From: Luteimonas abyssi
GTDB taxonomy: Bacteria > Pseudomonadota > Gammaproteobacteria > Xanthomonadales > Xanthomonadaceae
Assembly: GCF_001482195.1 (NCBI RefSeq)
Contig: NZ_KQ759763.1
Coordinates: forward strand, 978,510 to 1,042,509
Direction: 5' to 3'
Length of the DNA stretch: 64,000 bases
Shown piece by piece: positions 15,979 to 24,372 of the stretch. Both the position numbers and the translations under genes were made by a program. How positions within the stretch are numbered: the stretch's first letter is position 1; each line of letters begins with the position of its first letter. A model generated the notes under the pieces. That model made no database searches and was not told the DNA's origin. It saw only the letters and a list, made by a program, of their open reading frames with translations.

Positions 15979-18339
15979 TCATGGCCCCCGGGCCGGTCCC
16001 GGCACGTCGGGGCTGCCGACAGCATCGATGCCGGAGGCGGGGACCAAGGCCACGCGCGACAGGGCGACCACCCCCTGCGGCGAGCGGTCGAACACGAACG
16101 CGATCTCCTGCAGGGCGCCGGGATCGAACGTCGGATTCTCGGCGACGAAATCCCGCAAGGGCAGGATCCAGGTCCGGAACAGGGGTTCCGGACGGACCTG
16201 CCCGCGCACCCAGGCTGCCTTGAACAGGTCCGGCTGCTGCACACGTTGCAGCGCGCCGTAGCGGCCGAGCGGCAGGGTGGCGGTCTGCCCGCTGCGATCG
16301 GTCACGCGCACGCTCAGGTCGAGCGGTGCATCGGGGTCGCCTGCGTCCGGCGCATCGCTGGCGTCGGTATCGGGTGTGCGGCGCGGCGTCGCGCCGGTAT
16401 CGGCCATCGCGAAGCTGAGTGCATCGGCGGTGGGCAGCCCGTCGGGCAGGCGCAGCGCGAAATGCGCCGGATCGGCGATGCCGCGCCAGCCCAGCCAGAC
16501 CGCGCTCGTGTCGCGCAGGCCGCGGCGCAACTGGATGCGTTGTTCGCGCCAGTCGGTCAGGCGATGTTGGGACAGGCGTACGCCGGGCAGCGATGCGGTG
16601 GTGGGGTCGAGATCCTCGTCGAAGGTCGCCAGCGGCATGTCGCCCGCGGCGACGTACTCGGTGTTGTACACACCTTCCGGCAGCCACGCCGCGCCGGTGC
16701 GCGGGTCGTGGAACAACGGGCGGTAACGAGCGTCGTCGCGCAGGCTCGCCTCGAGAAACGCGCCGACGAAGGTGCCCGCGATGTGGCGCTGGCGTTCGCC
16801 CGGCATCAGCGGCGCGAGGTTGAGCAGCCAACCCAGCGGACGCGGCATGTCGTAGCGGCCCCACACGGTATTGAACTGGCCGTGATTGCCGCCGGCGAAG
16901 TGCACCGCGCTGCGGAATCCCGTGCCGCCGGGCGAGTAGGCGATGCGGTCGAACTGGCGGACGCCGTCGAACGAGAACATGTCCGCATCCTGGCCGCCCT
17001 GCAGGGTCAGGTAGTCGATGTCCCGCAGCGGCGGGCCGCGCCGCCCGGGGCGGTATTGCCCGTCGGTCGGCGACAGCGCGACGATGGCGCGGATGTCGTA
17101 GCCGTAGTCGAAGGCGAAGGTGGCGTCGTCCGGGTAGGCCGGGAGCCGGTTGAAGGCTGCGGCGATCGCGACCGCTTCGCCGCCGCGCGAATGACCGATC
17201 AGGGCGATGCGCCCGGTGTCCACGCGGCCGGCGAGCGGGTGGCCCGGGCTCGCGTTCCAGCGATGCCACAACCGCAGGTGTTCGAGCATCAGCCAGGCGC
17301 GGGTCTGCGTTTCGCCGCTGGTGCCGCCCTGGGTCAGGTCGGCCACGCCGGAGTTGAGGAAGTTCTGGTCCACCGACACCGCGATGTAGCCACGGCTGGC
17401 CAGGCGTTCGCCGAGCCAGGCGTAGCCGGGGTCGGAGAAGCTGTCCATGAGGTGGTTGCCGTGCACGATCAGCACCAGCGGGAAGGGGCCTTCGCCATCG
17501 GGCAGCCAGATCCGCCCCTGCAGCGGCAGGTGGCCGGGGTCGATGCCCCAGTATGCGGCGCGGATGCGCGCGGGAGCGCCGTCGCCCCAGTCGAGCAGCC
17601 GGGATGCGTCGACGGTCGGGGCCTCGAGGTCGGCATCCTGGCCGTACTCGGGCCGCCGGCGATCTTGGCCGCTGCCGTAGGTGAGGACGGTGTGCGACCA
17701 CTGGCCGGCCGCGAACGGGTCGGGCGCGGCCAGCGCCGTGGCGCCGCGCGCCCAGTCACCCGCATCGGGACTGCCCGGGCGGCCGGCGTCGGCCAGCCAC
17801 CACACCGCGAAGGCCAGGGTGCCGGCGCCCGCGAGCACGAGGCCCACGGCGACCAGGACGCCCGGGCGGTCCCGACGACGGCGCGCGCGCACGAGCCAGC
17901 GGGTGCCGCCGGCGACCGCCGCCGTCGCCAGCGCGCAGGCGAGCGTGACCTGGATCGCGCCGTTGCGGGTGGCGAGGAAGGACAGCAGCGGGACGGCCGT
18001 GGCGACCGCGACCGCGACCGCGCAGAGGAAGGCCACGGGCAGCGAGAACAGCAGGCGGCCGGCGACGACCAGCAGGCAGGTCACGACCGCCAGGACGCCC
18101 AACCGCCACGCGGCATGACCGATGCCGGCGACATCGGTCGCCGAAGCGCCGAGAGCGGCGATGAGCAACGGCAGGCCGGCCATGACGATGCCCGCGGCCA
18201 GTGCGCCCCAGGCCGCGGCGCGCCAGATCGCGCGGGCATCCTGCGACCGGTGGAGGCCCTCGGAGCGTGCGCGCAGACGACTGCGCCAGCCGGGCCTGGG
18301 TGATGCGGAAGGGTGGGACGAGGTACTGGCAGCGGGCAT
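15979..18339 (-). CDS. membrane-anchored alpha/beta hydrolase
   Basis: This 786-residue protein has a hydrophobic N-terminal third with about four to five membrane helices (residues 40-185) and a large alpha/beta hydrolase domain. The domain contains FPLVLIVHGNHLMDSF (oxyanion-hole HG), GRIALIGHSRGGEAVA (nucleophile Ser 384 in G-x-S-x-G), IVALSPTDGQY and FAGGNHGQFN (likely catalytic His). A C-terminal beta-rich part follows. Such proteins are often labelled dienelactone-hydrolase-like or chlorophyllase-like; the substrate is unknown. The gene starts 120 bases downstream of the DUF885 gene on the same strand and probably shares its transcript. Confidence 0.8.
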   Translation of the reverse strand: MPAASTSSHPSASPRPGWRSRLRARSEGLHRSQDARAIWRAAAWGALAAGIVMAGLPLLIAALGASATDVAGIGHAAWRLGVLAVVTCLLVVAGRLLFSLPVAFLCAVAVAVATAVPLLSFLATRNGAIQVTLACALATAAVAGGTRWLVRARRRRDRPGVLVAVGLVLAGAGTLAFAVWWLADAGRPGSPDAGDWARGATALAAPDPFAAGQWSHTVLTYGSGQDRRRPEYGQDADLEAPTVDASRLLDWGDGAPARIRAAYWGIDPGHLPLQGRIWLPDGEGPFPLVLIVHGNHLMDSFSDPGYAWLGERLASRGYIAVSVDQNFLNSGVADLTQGGTSGETQTRAWLMLEHLRLWHRWNASPGHPLAGRVDTGRIALIGHSRGGEAVAIAAAFNRLPAYPDDATFAFDYGYDIRAIVALSPTDGQYRPGRRGPPLRDIDYLTLQGGQDADMFSFDGVRQFDRIAYSPGGTGFRSAVHFAGGNHGQFNTVWGRYDMPRPLGWLLNLAPLMPGERQRHIAGTFVGAFLEASLRDDARYRPLFHDPRTGAAWLPEGVYNTEYVAAGDMPLATFDEDLDPTTASLPGVRLSQHRLTDWREQRIQLRRGLRDTSAVWLGWRGIADPAHFALRLPDGLPTADALSFAMADTGATPRRTPDTDASDAPDAGDPDAPLDLSVRVTDRSGQTATLPLGRYGALQRVQQPDLFKAAWVRGQVRPEPLFRTWILPLRDFVAENPTFDPGALQEIAFVFDRSPQGVVALSRVALVPASGIDAVGSPDVPGPARGP

Positions 18340-18459
18340 GTCGCGGTCTCCATGACCTGGATGGATGGCTGCGCCACGGGGTTGGCGACGGGATCGAGAA
18401 GAACGGCGCCAGGGGGCGGCGCCGTTGCGGGAGTCAGCGTGCGGCCGGCGGCCGCGGCG

Positions 18460-20271
18460 TCACTCGATCGGCTCGTCCAGGATCAGCTGACGCACGAAGC
18501 GCACCGGCGGCGCGCCCTTGGACAGCACCTCGTCGTGGTAGGCCTTGAGGTCGAACGCGTCGCCGCGCGCGGCCTCCACCGCCCGGCGCATGTCGAAGTG
18601 CTCCTGTGCACCGACGAAGTAGGTCGGCAACTGCGCCGAACTGACCTGGGCGCGGATCCACTTGCCCGAAGCCTCGCTTTCCTGCTGGAACGTGGTGCGG
18701 ACCATCAGTTCCATCGCCCGGTCGCGGTCCCAGCCGTCGACGTGCACGCCGATGTCGAGGATCGCGTTGGCCACCGCGCGCAGATAGAACTTCAGCTGCA
18801 CCAGGCGGAACAGCGGGTCGTGGTCGAGATAGCCGGCCTTGGCCATCATGTCCTCGGTGTAGACCGCCCAGCCTTCCGCGAACGGACCCGAGCGCAACAC
18901 CGCGCGCAGCGTGGACGGGTGGTCCACCGAGTGCGCGCCTTCCAGGTAGTGGCCTGGCACGCCTTCGTGGATCGACAGCAGGTGGATCATGCGGTCGTTG
19001 TATTCGCGCAGGAACGAGGTGGCCTGCTCGTCGCTCCAGTCGTCGGGAATCGGCGAGATCGCGTAGTAGGTCTCCAGGCCCTTGTCGAGCGGACCGGGCG
19101 AGTCGCAATAGGCGACCGCGACGCCGCGCTGGAACTCCGGCATCTCGATGATCTTCACCGGCGCGTCGGGCATGGTGACCAGGTCGTGCTCGCGGGTGAA
19201 CGCGGTGGCGATGTCGAGCGTTTCGCGGGCGAACTCGAACACTTCGTCGCGCGCCGGGCGTTCGGCGTAGGCCAGCTCCAGTGCGGCTTCGATCGCGGCC
19301 TGACGCTGATCGTCGTCGGGCTGCGCCGGCATCTCCGGCGCATCGGCATGATCGGCCAGCACGGTCTGCGCGATGGTGTACATCTCGTCGCGGACGCCGG
19401 CGATCTCGGCCTCGGCACGCTGACGGATCTCCTCGCGCGAGAGCGACGCGTTGAGCGAGTAGCGCAGCTTCTCGTCGAAGCGCTCGGCGCCGAGGCGGAA
19501 GTCGCCGGATGCGGCGGGGACCAGGGGGTCGTCGATCCAGGTCTGGTGTTCCTCGACGGCGTTGCGCAGGCCGGCAACGGCCGCGTCGAGACGGGTCCGG
19601 GCCTCACCGTCGAGCTCGCCGGCATGCGGCACGATGAACTCGTCGACCAAAGTCAGCAGGCCCCGGTGCTGGCGCGAGACGGTCTCGGCGTGGATCTTCG
19701 GCACCCGCGCCGGGTCGAGGTTCTCGCGCATCTGCGCGAACAGGGTCGGCAGCGCCTCCATGCGTGCGGTGGCCGACGCCAGGCGCTCGGGCAGCGGGGC
19801 GAAGTCGCGCGCCATCAGGTTGTAGATCGCGCCGCCCGCCAGACCGTTGTAGATCAGCGGATCCCAGGCCCAGGCCTGCAGGGTCTCCACGCTCCAGATG
19901 TTGGCCTCCAGACGATTGCGCAGCAGCAATGCGTCGACCTGGTTCTCGCGGCTGAGCTGGCCGGCGTCTATCCCGTCGAGTTCGGTCAGCAGGCCCCGGT
20001 TGGCATCGACCGAGCGCTGGCGCGCATCGGCGCTCAGGTCGTCGATGGCGTCGTCATAGCGGTGCTCGCCGGTGCGGGTGGCGCCGATCGGCGCGCGTTC
20101 GAACCACTCGGCCAGGGCGCGTTCCGACAGTGCGGCGAACGCCTGGTCGGCCTCGCTTTGCGCGGCGGCATCGGTGGCGACCGCCGGCGCGTCGGCGGAG
20201 GGCGCGGGGGTGGACGGCTGGCAGCCGGCCAGGACGGCGAGCAGGGACAGAGCGAGCAGGCTGTGACGCAT
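18460..20271 (-). CDS. DUF885 lipoprotein, putative zinc peptidase
   Basis: This 603-residue protein has a lipoprotein signal (LLALSLLAVLAGC) and the DUF885 domain. The metal-binding helix is HEGVPGHYLEGAHS (HExxxH), with FAEGWAVYTEDMMA supplying a further acidic residue and a typical VKIIEMPEF earlier. DUF885 proteins resemble M2/M3 metallopeptidases and may cut peptides in the periplasm; activity is inferred. The frame continues 180 codons upstream to 20811, but the start was set at the ATG beginning the signal peptide. It diverges from the first TldD gene across 439 bases. Confidence 0.87.
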   Translation of the reverse strand: MRHSLLALSLLAVLAGCQPSTPAPSADAPAVATDAAAQSEADQAFAALSERALAEWFERAPIGATRTGEHRYDDAIDDLSADARQRSVDANRGLLTELDGIDAGQLSRENQVDALLLRNRLEANIWSVETLQAWAWDPLIYNGLAGGAIYNLMARDFAPLPERLASATARMEALPTLFAQMRENLDPARVPKIHAETVSRQHRGLLTLVDEFIVPHAGELDGEARTRLDAAVAGLRNAVEEHQTWIDDPLVPAASGDFRLGAERFDEKLRYSLNASLSREEIRQRAEAEIAGVRDEMYTIAQTVLADHADAPEMPAQPDDDQRQAAIEAALELAYAERPARDEVFEFARETLDIATAFTREHDLVTMPDAPVKIIEMPEFQRGVAVAYCDSPGPLDKGLETYYAISPIPDDWSDEQATSFLREYNDRMIHLLSIHEGVPGHYLEGAHSVDHPSTLRAVLRSGPFAEGWAVYTEDMMAKAGYLDHDPLFRLVQLKFYLRAVANAILDIGVHVDGWDRDRAMELMVRTTFQQESEASGKWIRAQVSSAQLPTYFVGAQEHFDMRRAVEAARGDAFDLKAYHDEVLSKGAPPVRFVRQLILDEPIE

Positions 20272-20710
20272 CGGATGACTCCAGAAAGAACGGGCGACGT
20301 GGGGCGCGTCGTCGCGGATGGAATGGAACGGGCGCGACGCGCCGGTGGCGGGTGTCGCGGGCGCTGCAGGTGCGATTCGACCGGCTGCGGGAGCGGGTGA
20401 CCGATCGCGTCGGCATCGGGGCGGGACGCGTGTCGAGTCCGTGCCGGCCCGCCGGCGTCGGGTGACGACGGCCGGCGGATTATGTCGTGGCGCGCGCTTG
20501 CACGATACAGGGCGGAACGTCATGCGCACGGCATTGCGTGCGCGCCGTCGCCACTTGATGTCGGCATGCATGACCATTGGCCTATGCCCGTGTCGACGCG
20601 GTGTGCGGAGAATCGGGGATGGGTCGGGTGCGTTCGAGGACGCGCCGGGTCCAGCGGCCCCGTGCCGCGGTTTTCGCATCGCGCCGCGGTGCCCATCAGG
20701 AGGACTCCCC
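20272..20710. other. divergent intergenic region upstream of DUF885 and TldD1
   Basis: No gene of 439 bases is supported here. Open frames exist on both strands, but they are unconserved extensions rich in Arg, Ala and Gly. Two short perfect hairpins are visible: GGCGCG-A-CGCGCC near 20330 and GCGCACG-N6-CGTGCGC at 20524-20543. The right end carries a strong AGGAGGA ribosome site just before the GTG start of TldD1. Both promoters must be inside, but I found no convincing -35/-10 pair. Confidence 0.5.
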
Positions 20711-22342
20711 GTGAAACGACGCGACTTCATCGCCCTCGGCGGCCTGGCTGCGGCCGGTACGCTCATGCCGGCCTGGTTCGGCCGTGCCGTCGCCAGCGAC
20801 GTGCTGGCCACGCCGCTCGAGCAGGCCTTGAAGAAGCCGCTCGCCGACGCCGGTCTCGAGGCCGCGCGCAGCGCGGGTGCCAGTTACTGCGACGTACGCA
20901 TCGGTCGCTACCTGCGCCAGTATGTGATGACGCGCGAGGACAAGGTCGAGAACGTGGTCAACGGCGAATCGATCGGTGCCGGCATCCGGGTGATCGTCGA
21001 TGGTGCATGGGGCTTCGCGGCCACCAATGTGCTGACCACGCAGGCGATCGCCGATGCCGCGCGCCAGGCCGCGGCCATCGCGCGCGCCAATGCGCGCCTG
21101 CAGGAAAGCCCGGTGCAGCTCGCGCCGGCGCCGGCGCTGGGCGAGGTCGCCTGGCGCACGCCGATCCGTCGCAACGGCATGGAGGTTCCGGTGGAGGAGA
21201 AGGTGGACCTGCTGCTGGGCGTGAACGCGGCGGCGATGCAGGCCGGCGCGAACTTCGTCAATTCGCGGATGTTCGTGATCAACGAGCAGAAGTATTTCGC
21301 CTCCACCGACGGCTCCTACATCGACCAGGACGTGCACCGGATCTGGGCGCCGTTCACGGTCACCGCGGTGGACCAGTCCAGCGGCAGGTTCCGCACCCGC
21401 GACGGGCTGTCCGCGCCGATGGGCCTGGGCTACGAGTATCTCGACGGCGACCGTTCGCAGCGGTTCGAACTGCCCGGTGGCGTGGTCGCCTACGGACAGA
21501 GTTACGACATGCGCGAAGACGCCGTGGCGGCGGCGGGCCAGGCGCGCGAGAAGCTCTCGGCGCCGTCGGTGGAGCCGGGCCGCTACGATCTGGTGCTCGA
21601 TCCGACCAACCTGTTTCTCACCATCCACGAGAACGTCGGCCATCCGCTCGAGCTGGATCGTGTGCTCGGCTACGAGGCCAACTACGCCGGCACCAGCTTC
21701 GCCACGCTGGACAAGCGCGGCGAGTTCCAGTGGGGCAGCGACATCGTCACCCTGTTCGCCGACAAGACCCAGCCCGGCAGCCTCGGCGCGGTGGGTTACG
21801 ACGACGAGGGCGTGCAGACCAAGCGCTGGGACCTGGTGCGCGACGGCGTGCTGGTCGATTACCAGGCCACCCGCGACCAGGCCCACATCCTCGGCAAGAC
21901 CGAGTCCGACGGCTGCTGCTACGCCGATTCCTGGTCGAGCGTGCAGTTCCAGCGCATGCCCAATGTGTCGCTGGCCGCGGGCACGACGCCGCTGTCGGTG
22001 CAGGAGATGATCGCCGGCGTCGAGCGCGGCCTCTACGTGCACGGGCGCGGCTCGTACTCGATCGACCAGCAGCGCTACAACTCGCAGTTCGGCGGTCAGC
22101 TGTTCTACGAGATCCGCAACGGCGAGATCGCCGGGATGGTGGAGGACGCCGCCTACCAGATCCGCACGCCGGAGTTCTGGAACGCCTGTTCGGCGATCTG
22201 CGACGAACGCGATTTCCGCCTGGGCGGCTCGTTCTTCGACGGCAAGGGCCAGCCGGGGCAGGTCTCGGCGGTCTCGCACGGCTCGGCGACCACCCGCTTC
22301 GACGGCATGAACATCATCAACACCGCGCGCTCGCTGGGCTGA
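20711..22342 (+). CDS. Tat-exported TldD-family metalloprotease subunit, copy 1
   Basis: This 543-residue TldD-like protein begins with a twin-arginine signal (KRRDFIALGGLAAAGTLMP), unlike E. coli TldD, which stays in the cytosol. The zinc helix is TIHENVGHPLELD (HExxxH, residues 306-311). Family blocks include GASYCDVRIGRY, GWAF-like GAWGFAATN, GYEANYAGTSFA, ILGKTESDGCCYADSW and a C-terminal SAVSHGSATTRFDGMNIINTARS. TldD works with TldE as a heterodimer that degrades unfolded or peptide substrates. The start is GTG, supported by AGGAGGA and by the signal motif. A close paralogue lies at 24373 and a TldE at 26026; this copy has no TldE directly behind it. Confidence 0.92.
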   Translation: MKRRDFIALGGLAAAGTLMPAWFGRAVASDVLATPLEQALKKPLADAGLEAARSAGASYCDVRIGRYLRQYVMTREDKVENVVNGESIGAGIRVIVDGAWGFAATNVLTTQAIADAARQAAAIARANARLQESPVQLAPAPALGEVAWRTPIRRNGMEVPVEEKVDLLLGVNAAAMQAGANFVNSRMFVINEQKYFASTDGSYIDQDVHRIWAPFTVTAVDQSSGRFRTRDGLSAPMGLGYEYLDGDRSQRFELPGGVVAYGQSYDMREDAVAAAGQAREKLSAPSVEPGRYDLVLDPTNLFLTIHENVGHPLELDRVLGYEANYAGTSFATLDKRGEFQWGSDIVTLFADKTQPGSLGAVGYDDEGVQTKRWDLVRDGVLVDYQATRDQAHILGKTESDGCCYADSWSSVQFQRMPNVSLAAGTTPLSVQEMIAGVERGLYVHGRGSYSIDQQRYNSQFGGQLFYEIRNGEIAGMVEDAAYQIRTPEFWNACSAICDERDFRLGGSFFDGKGQPGQVSAVSHGSATTRFDGMNIINTARSLG

Positions 22343-22375
22343 GCGCGCGGTGCGTCCGGCGCACGCGCCCGCGGA

Positions 22376-23149
22376 TCAGCGGGTGGTGTAGCCGCCGTTG
22401 ACCAGGATCGTCTGTCCGGTCATCCACCAGCCGTCCGAGACCAGGAAGCGGATCCACGGCACGATGTCCTCGATGTCGGTCAGTCCCGTCTTCGACGACG
22501 GCGACAGGGCGGCGGCGGTCTTGTGGTACGCCACGGCGTCGTCGCTCTCGGCCGGGTAGAAGAACGGCGTGTCCATCGGGCCGGGTCCGATCGCGGTGAC
22601 CGAGATGCCGCGCTCGCCGAACTCCTTGGCCGCGGCACGCGTGTAGTGCTCGACCGGCGCCTTGGTGCCGGCGTAGCTGGCGTAGAACGGGGTGAACGCG
22701 CCGAGCAGCGACGTCACCAGCGTGCAGACCTTGCCGTTGTCGGACAGCGTGCGGCCCGCCTCCTTGAGGAAGAAGAACGCGGCCTTGTTGTTGACCGCGT
22801 CCATCTGGTCGAACTCGGCCTCGGTGATCTCGACGAACGGCTTCTTCAGGACCCGGCCGACGGTGTTGACCGCGATGTCGATGCGACCCATCGCCTGCCG
22901 GGCGTCGGCGAACAGGCGCTCGGCGGCGTCGGCCGTGGTGAGGTCGGCCTGGAACAGGTGCGCCTGCGCGCCGGCATCCCGGACCGCCGCGGCGGTCGCC
23001 TCGGCCTCCTGCCGGCTGGCCTCGCTGTTGTAGTGGATGGCGATCGCGGCGGCGCCGTGACTGGCGAGGTCGCGCGCCAGCAGGCCGCCGAGGTTCTTGG
23101 CGCCGCCGGCGATCAGAACGGTCTTGCTTTCGATGTGGTGGTCGGACAT
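22376..23149 (-). CDS. SDR-family oxidoreductase
   Basis: This 257-residue short-chain dehydrogenase shows a variant cofactor motif (IAGGAKNLGG near residue 14), HYNSEASRQE suggesting NADP preference, NTVGRV, a catalytic Ser region LVTSLLGAFTPF, YAGTKAPVEHY, and a C-terminal WMTGQTILVNGGYTTR. The substrate is unknown. It is divergent from the LysR gene at 23241, the usual arrangement for a LysR regulator and its target. The pair sits between two TldD paralogues and is convergent with the first of them. GGAG precedes the ATG. Confidence 0.88.
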   Translation of the reverse strand: MSDHHIESKTVLIAGGAKNLGGLLARDLASHGAAAIAIHYNSEASRQEAEATAAAVRDAGAQAHLFQADLTTADAAERLFADARQAMGRIDIAVNTVGRVLKKPFVEITEAEFDQMDAVNNKAAFFFLKEAGRTLSDNGKVCTLVTSLLGAFTPFYASYAGTKAPVEHYTRAAAKEFGERGISVTAIGPGPMDTPFFYPAESDDAVAYHKTAAALSPSSKTGLTDIEDIVPWIRFLVSDGWWMTGQTILVNGGYTTR

Positions 23150-23205
23150 GGCTGCACTCCGGATCGAATGGCGCGGGGGCGCCGGGATCGTCAGGCTATC
23201 TGCTG

Positions 23206-23238
23206 GAAACCATGGATAAAGAGGCGCCTAATGGCTTC
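23206..23238. promoter_or_regulatory. imperfect inverted repeat between SDR and LysR genes
   Basis: GAAACCAT at 23206-23213 and ATGGCTTC at 23231-23238 match as inverted arms at seven of eight positions with a 17-base spacer. It lies in the 91-base gap between the divergent SDR and LysR starts, where a LysR operator is expected. The right arm nearly touches the LysR ATG, which would suit autorepression. Evidence is positional only. Confidence 0.3.
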
Positions 23239-23240
23239 TC

Positions 23241-24209
23241 ATGTCGGAATTTCTGGATAATCGCGTGGACTACATCGACCAGTGCCGGATCTTCATGCGC
23301 GTCGTGGCCTGCGCGAGCTTCACCGGCGCGGCCGATCAGTTGAGCCTGCCGCGGTCGACGGTGTCCGAGGCGGTGCGCCAGTTGGAGCAGCGGATGGACG
23401 CGCTTCTGCTTCACCGCACCACCCGCCGCGTGGCACCGACCCGGGACGGTCTGCTGTTCCACGCCCGCTGCGAACGCATGGTGGCCGAAGTGGAGGCCAC
23501 CCAGCAGATGTTCCGCCAGAGCCCCAGGACACTGTCCGGGCAGCTGAAGGTGGATCTGCCCGCGCGGATCGGGCGACTGATCGTCGCGCCGGCACTGCCG
23601 GACTTCCTGCATCGCCACCCGGGCCTGGATGTCACCCTCGGCATGACCGACAGGGCGGTGGACCTGGTCGCGCACGGGGTGGACTGCGTGCTGCGTGTCG
23701 GGCCCCTTCCGGATTCGAGCCTGGTCGCGCGCGGCCTGGGGCAGCTGCCGCTGATCAACGTCGCGAGCGCCGATTATCTGCGCCGCCACGGCACCCCGGA
23801 ACACCCGTGCGACCTGGATGAGCATCTCGCGGTGCTCTATGCATCGCCGACCAGCGGCCGGGTCGAGCCCTGGGAGTGGGAGGATAGGGGCGGCGTGCAC
23901 ACGCGACGCGTCGCGGGCCGGGTGACCGTCGACAGTGCCGAGGCCTACATCGCCTGCTGCCTGGCCGGTCTCGGCCTGATCCAGGTTCCGGCCTACGACG
24001 TCCAGGACGAGATCGCGCGCGGGCAGCTCGTGGAGGTCATGCCGGCATTCCGGGCCGAACCGATGCCGATCACGTTGCTGTATCCGGATCGTCGGCAAGT
24101 CTCGGCTCGGCTCAGGATCTTCGGCGACTGGTTGATGGCGCTGATCGCGCGCGAGACGCGCCGGCATCCGATCGGCGCGTTCGACGCCGGTGGTCGATCG
24201 TCCGGGTGA
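23241..24209 (+). CDS. LysR-family transcriptional regulator
   Basis: This 322-residue regulator has the LysR winged helix at the N-terminus (FMRVVACASFTGAADQLSLP, then STVSEAVRQLEQRMDALLLHR) and the periplasmic-binding-like effector domain from about residue 95 (LSGQLKVDLPARIG, YIACCLAGLGLIQVPAYDV, LRIFGDWLMALI). It belongs to the CrgA/DmlR-like subgroup. Being divergent from the SDR gene, it probably controls that gene. No clear ribosome site precedes the ATG. Its 3' end lies 163 bases before the second TldD gene. Confidence 0.92.
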   Translation: MSEFLDNRVDYIDQCRIFMRVVACASFTGAADQLSLPRSTVSEAVRQLEQRMDALLLHRTTRRVAPTRDGLLFHARCERMVAEVEATQQMFRQSPRTLSGQLKVDLPARIGRLIVAPALPDFLHRHPGLDVTLGMTDRAVDLVAHGVDCVLRVGPLPDSSLVARGLGQLPLINVASADYLRRHGTPEHPCDLDEHLAVLYASPTSGRVEPWEWEDRGGVHTRRVAGRVTVDSAEAYIACCLAGLGLIQVPAYDVQDEIARGQLVEVMPAFRAEPMPITLLYPDRRQVSARLRIFGDWLMALIARETRRHPIGAFDAGGRSSG

Positions 24210-24244
24210 CGTCATCCGATCGTCGCGAATAGGCCGAAAGTCAT

Positions 24245-24274
24245 TTGACCCTGCGGTGCATGCGCGGCAAGAAT
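24245..24274 (+). promoter_or_regulatory. candidate sigma-70-type promoter for TldD2
   Basis: TTGACC (24245-24250, five of six matches to TTGACA) is followed after 18 bases by AAGAAT (24269-24274, four of six matches to TATAAT). Transcription would start near 24281, giving a leader of about 90 bases before the TTG start of the second TldD gene. It would serve the block from TldD2 onward. Weak -10 element; not tested. Confidence 0.4.
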
Positions 24275-24372
24275 CGGGATGGCCTGCAGGCAGGGATGCC
24301 GGGACGAAACGCGGTTCGATGTTCCAAGCGCCGTGGCGACCGCCGCGCGTGCATCCATGGGGAGAGATTGCC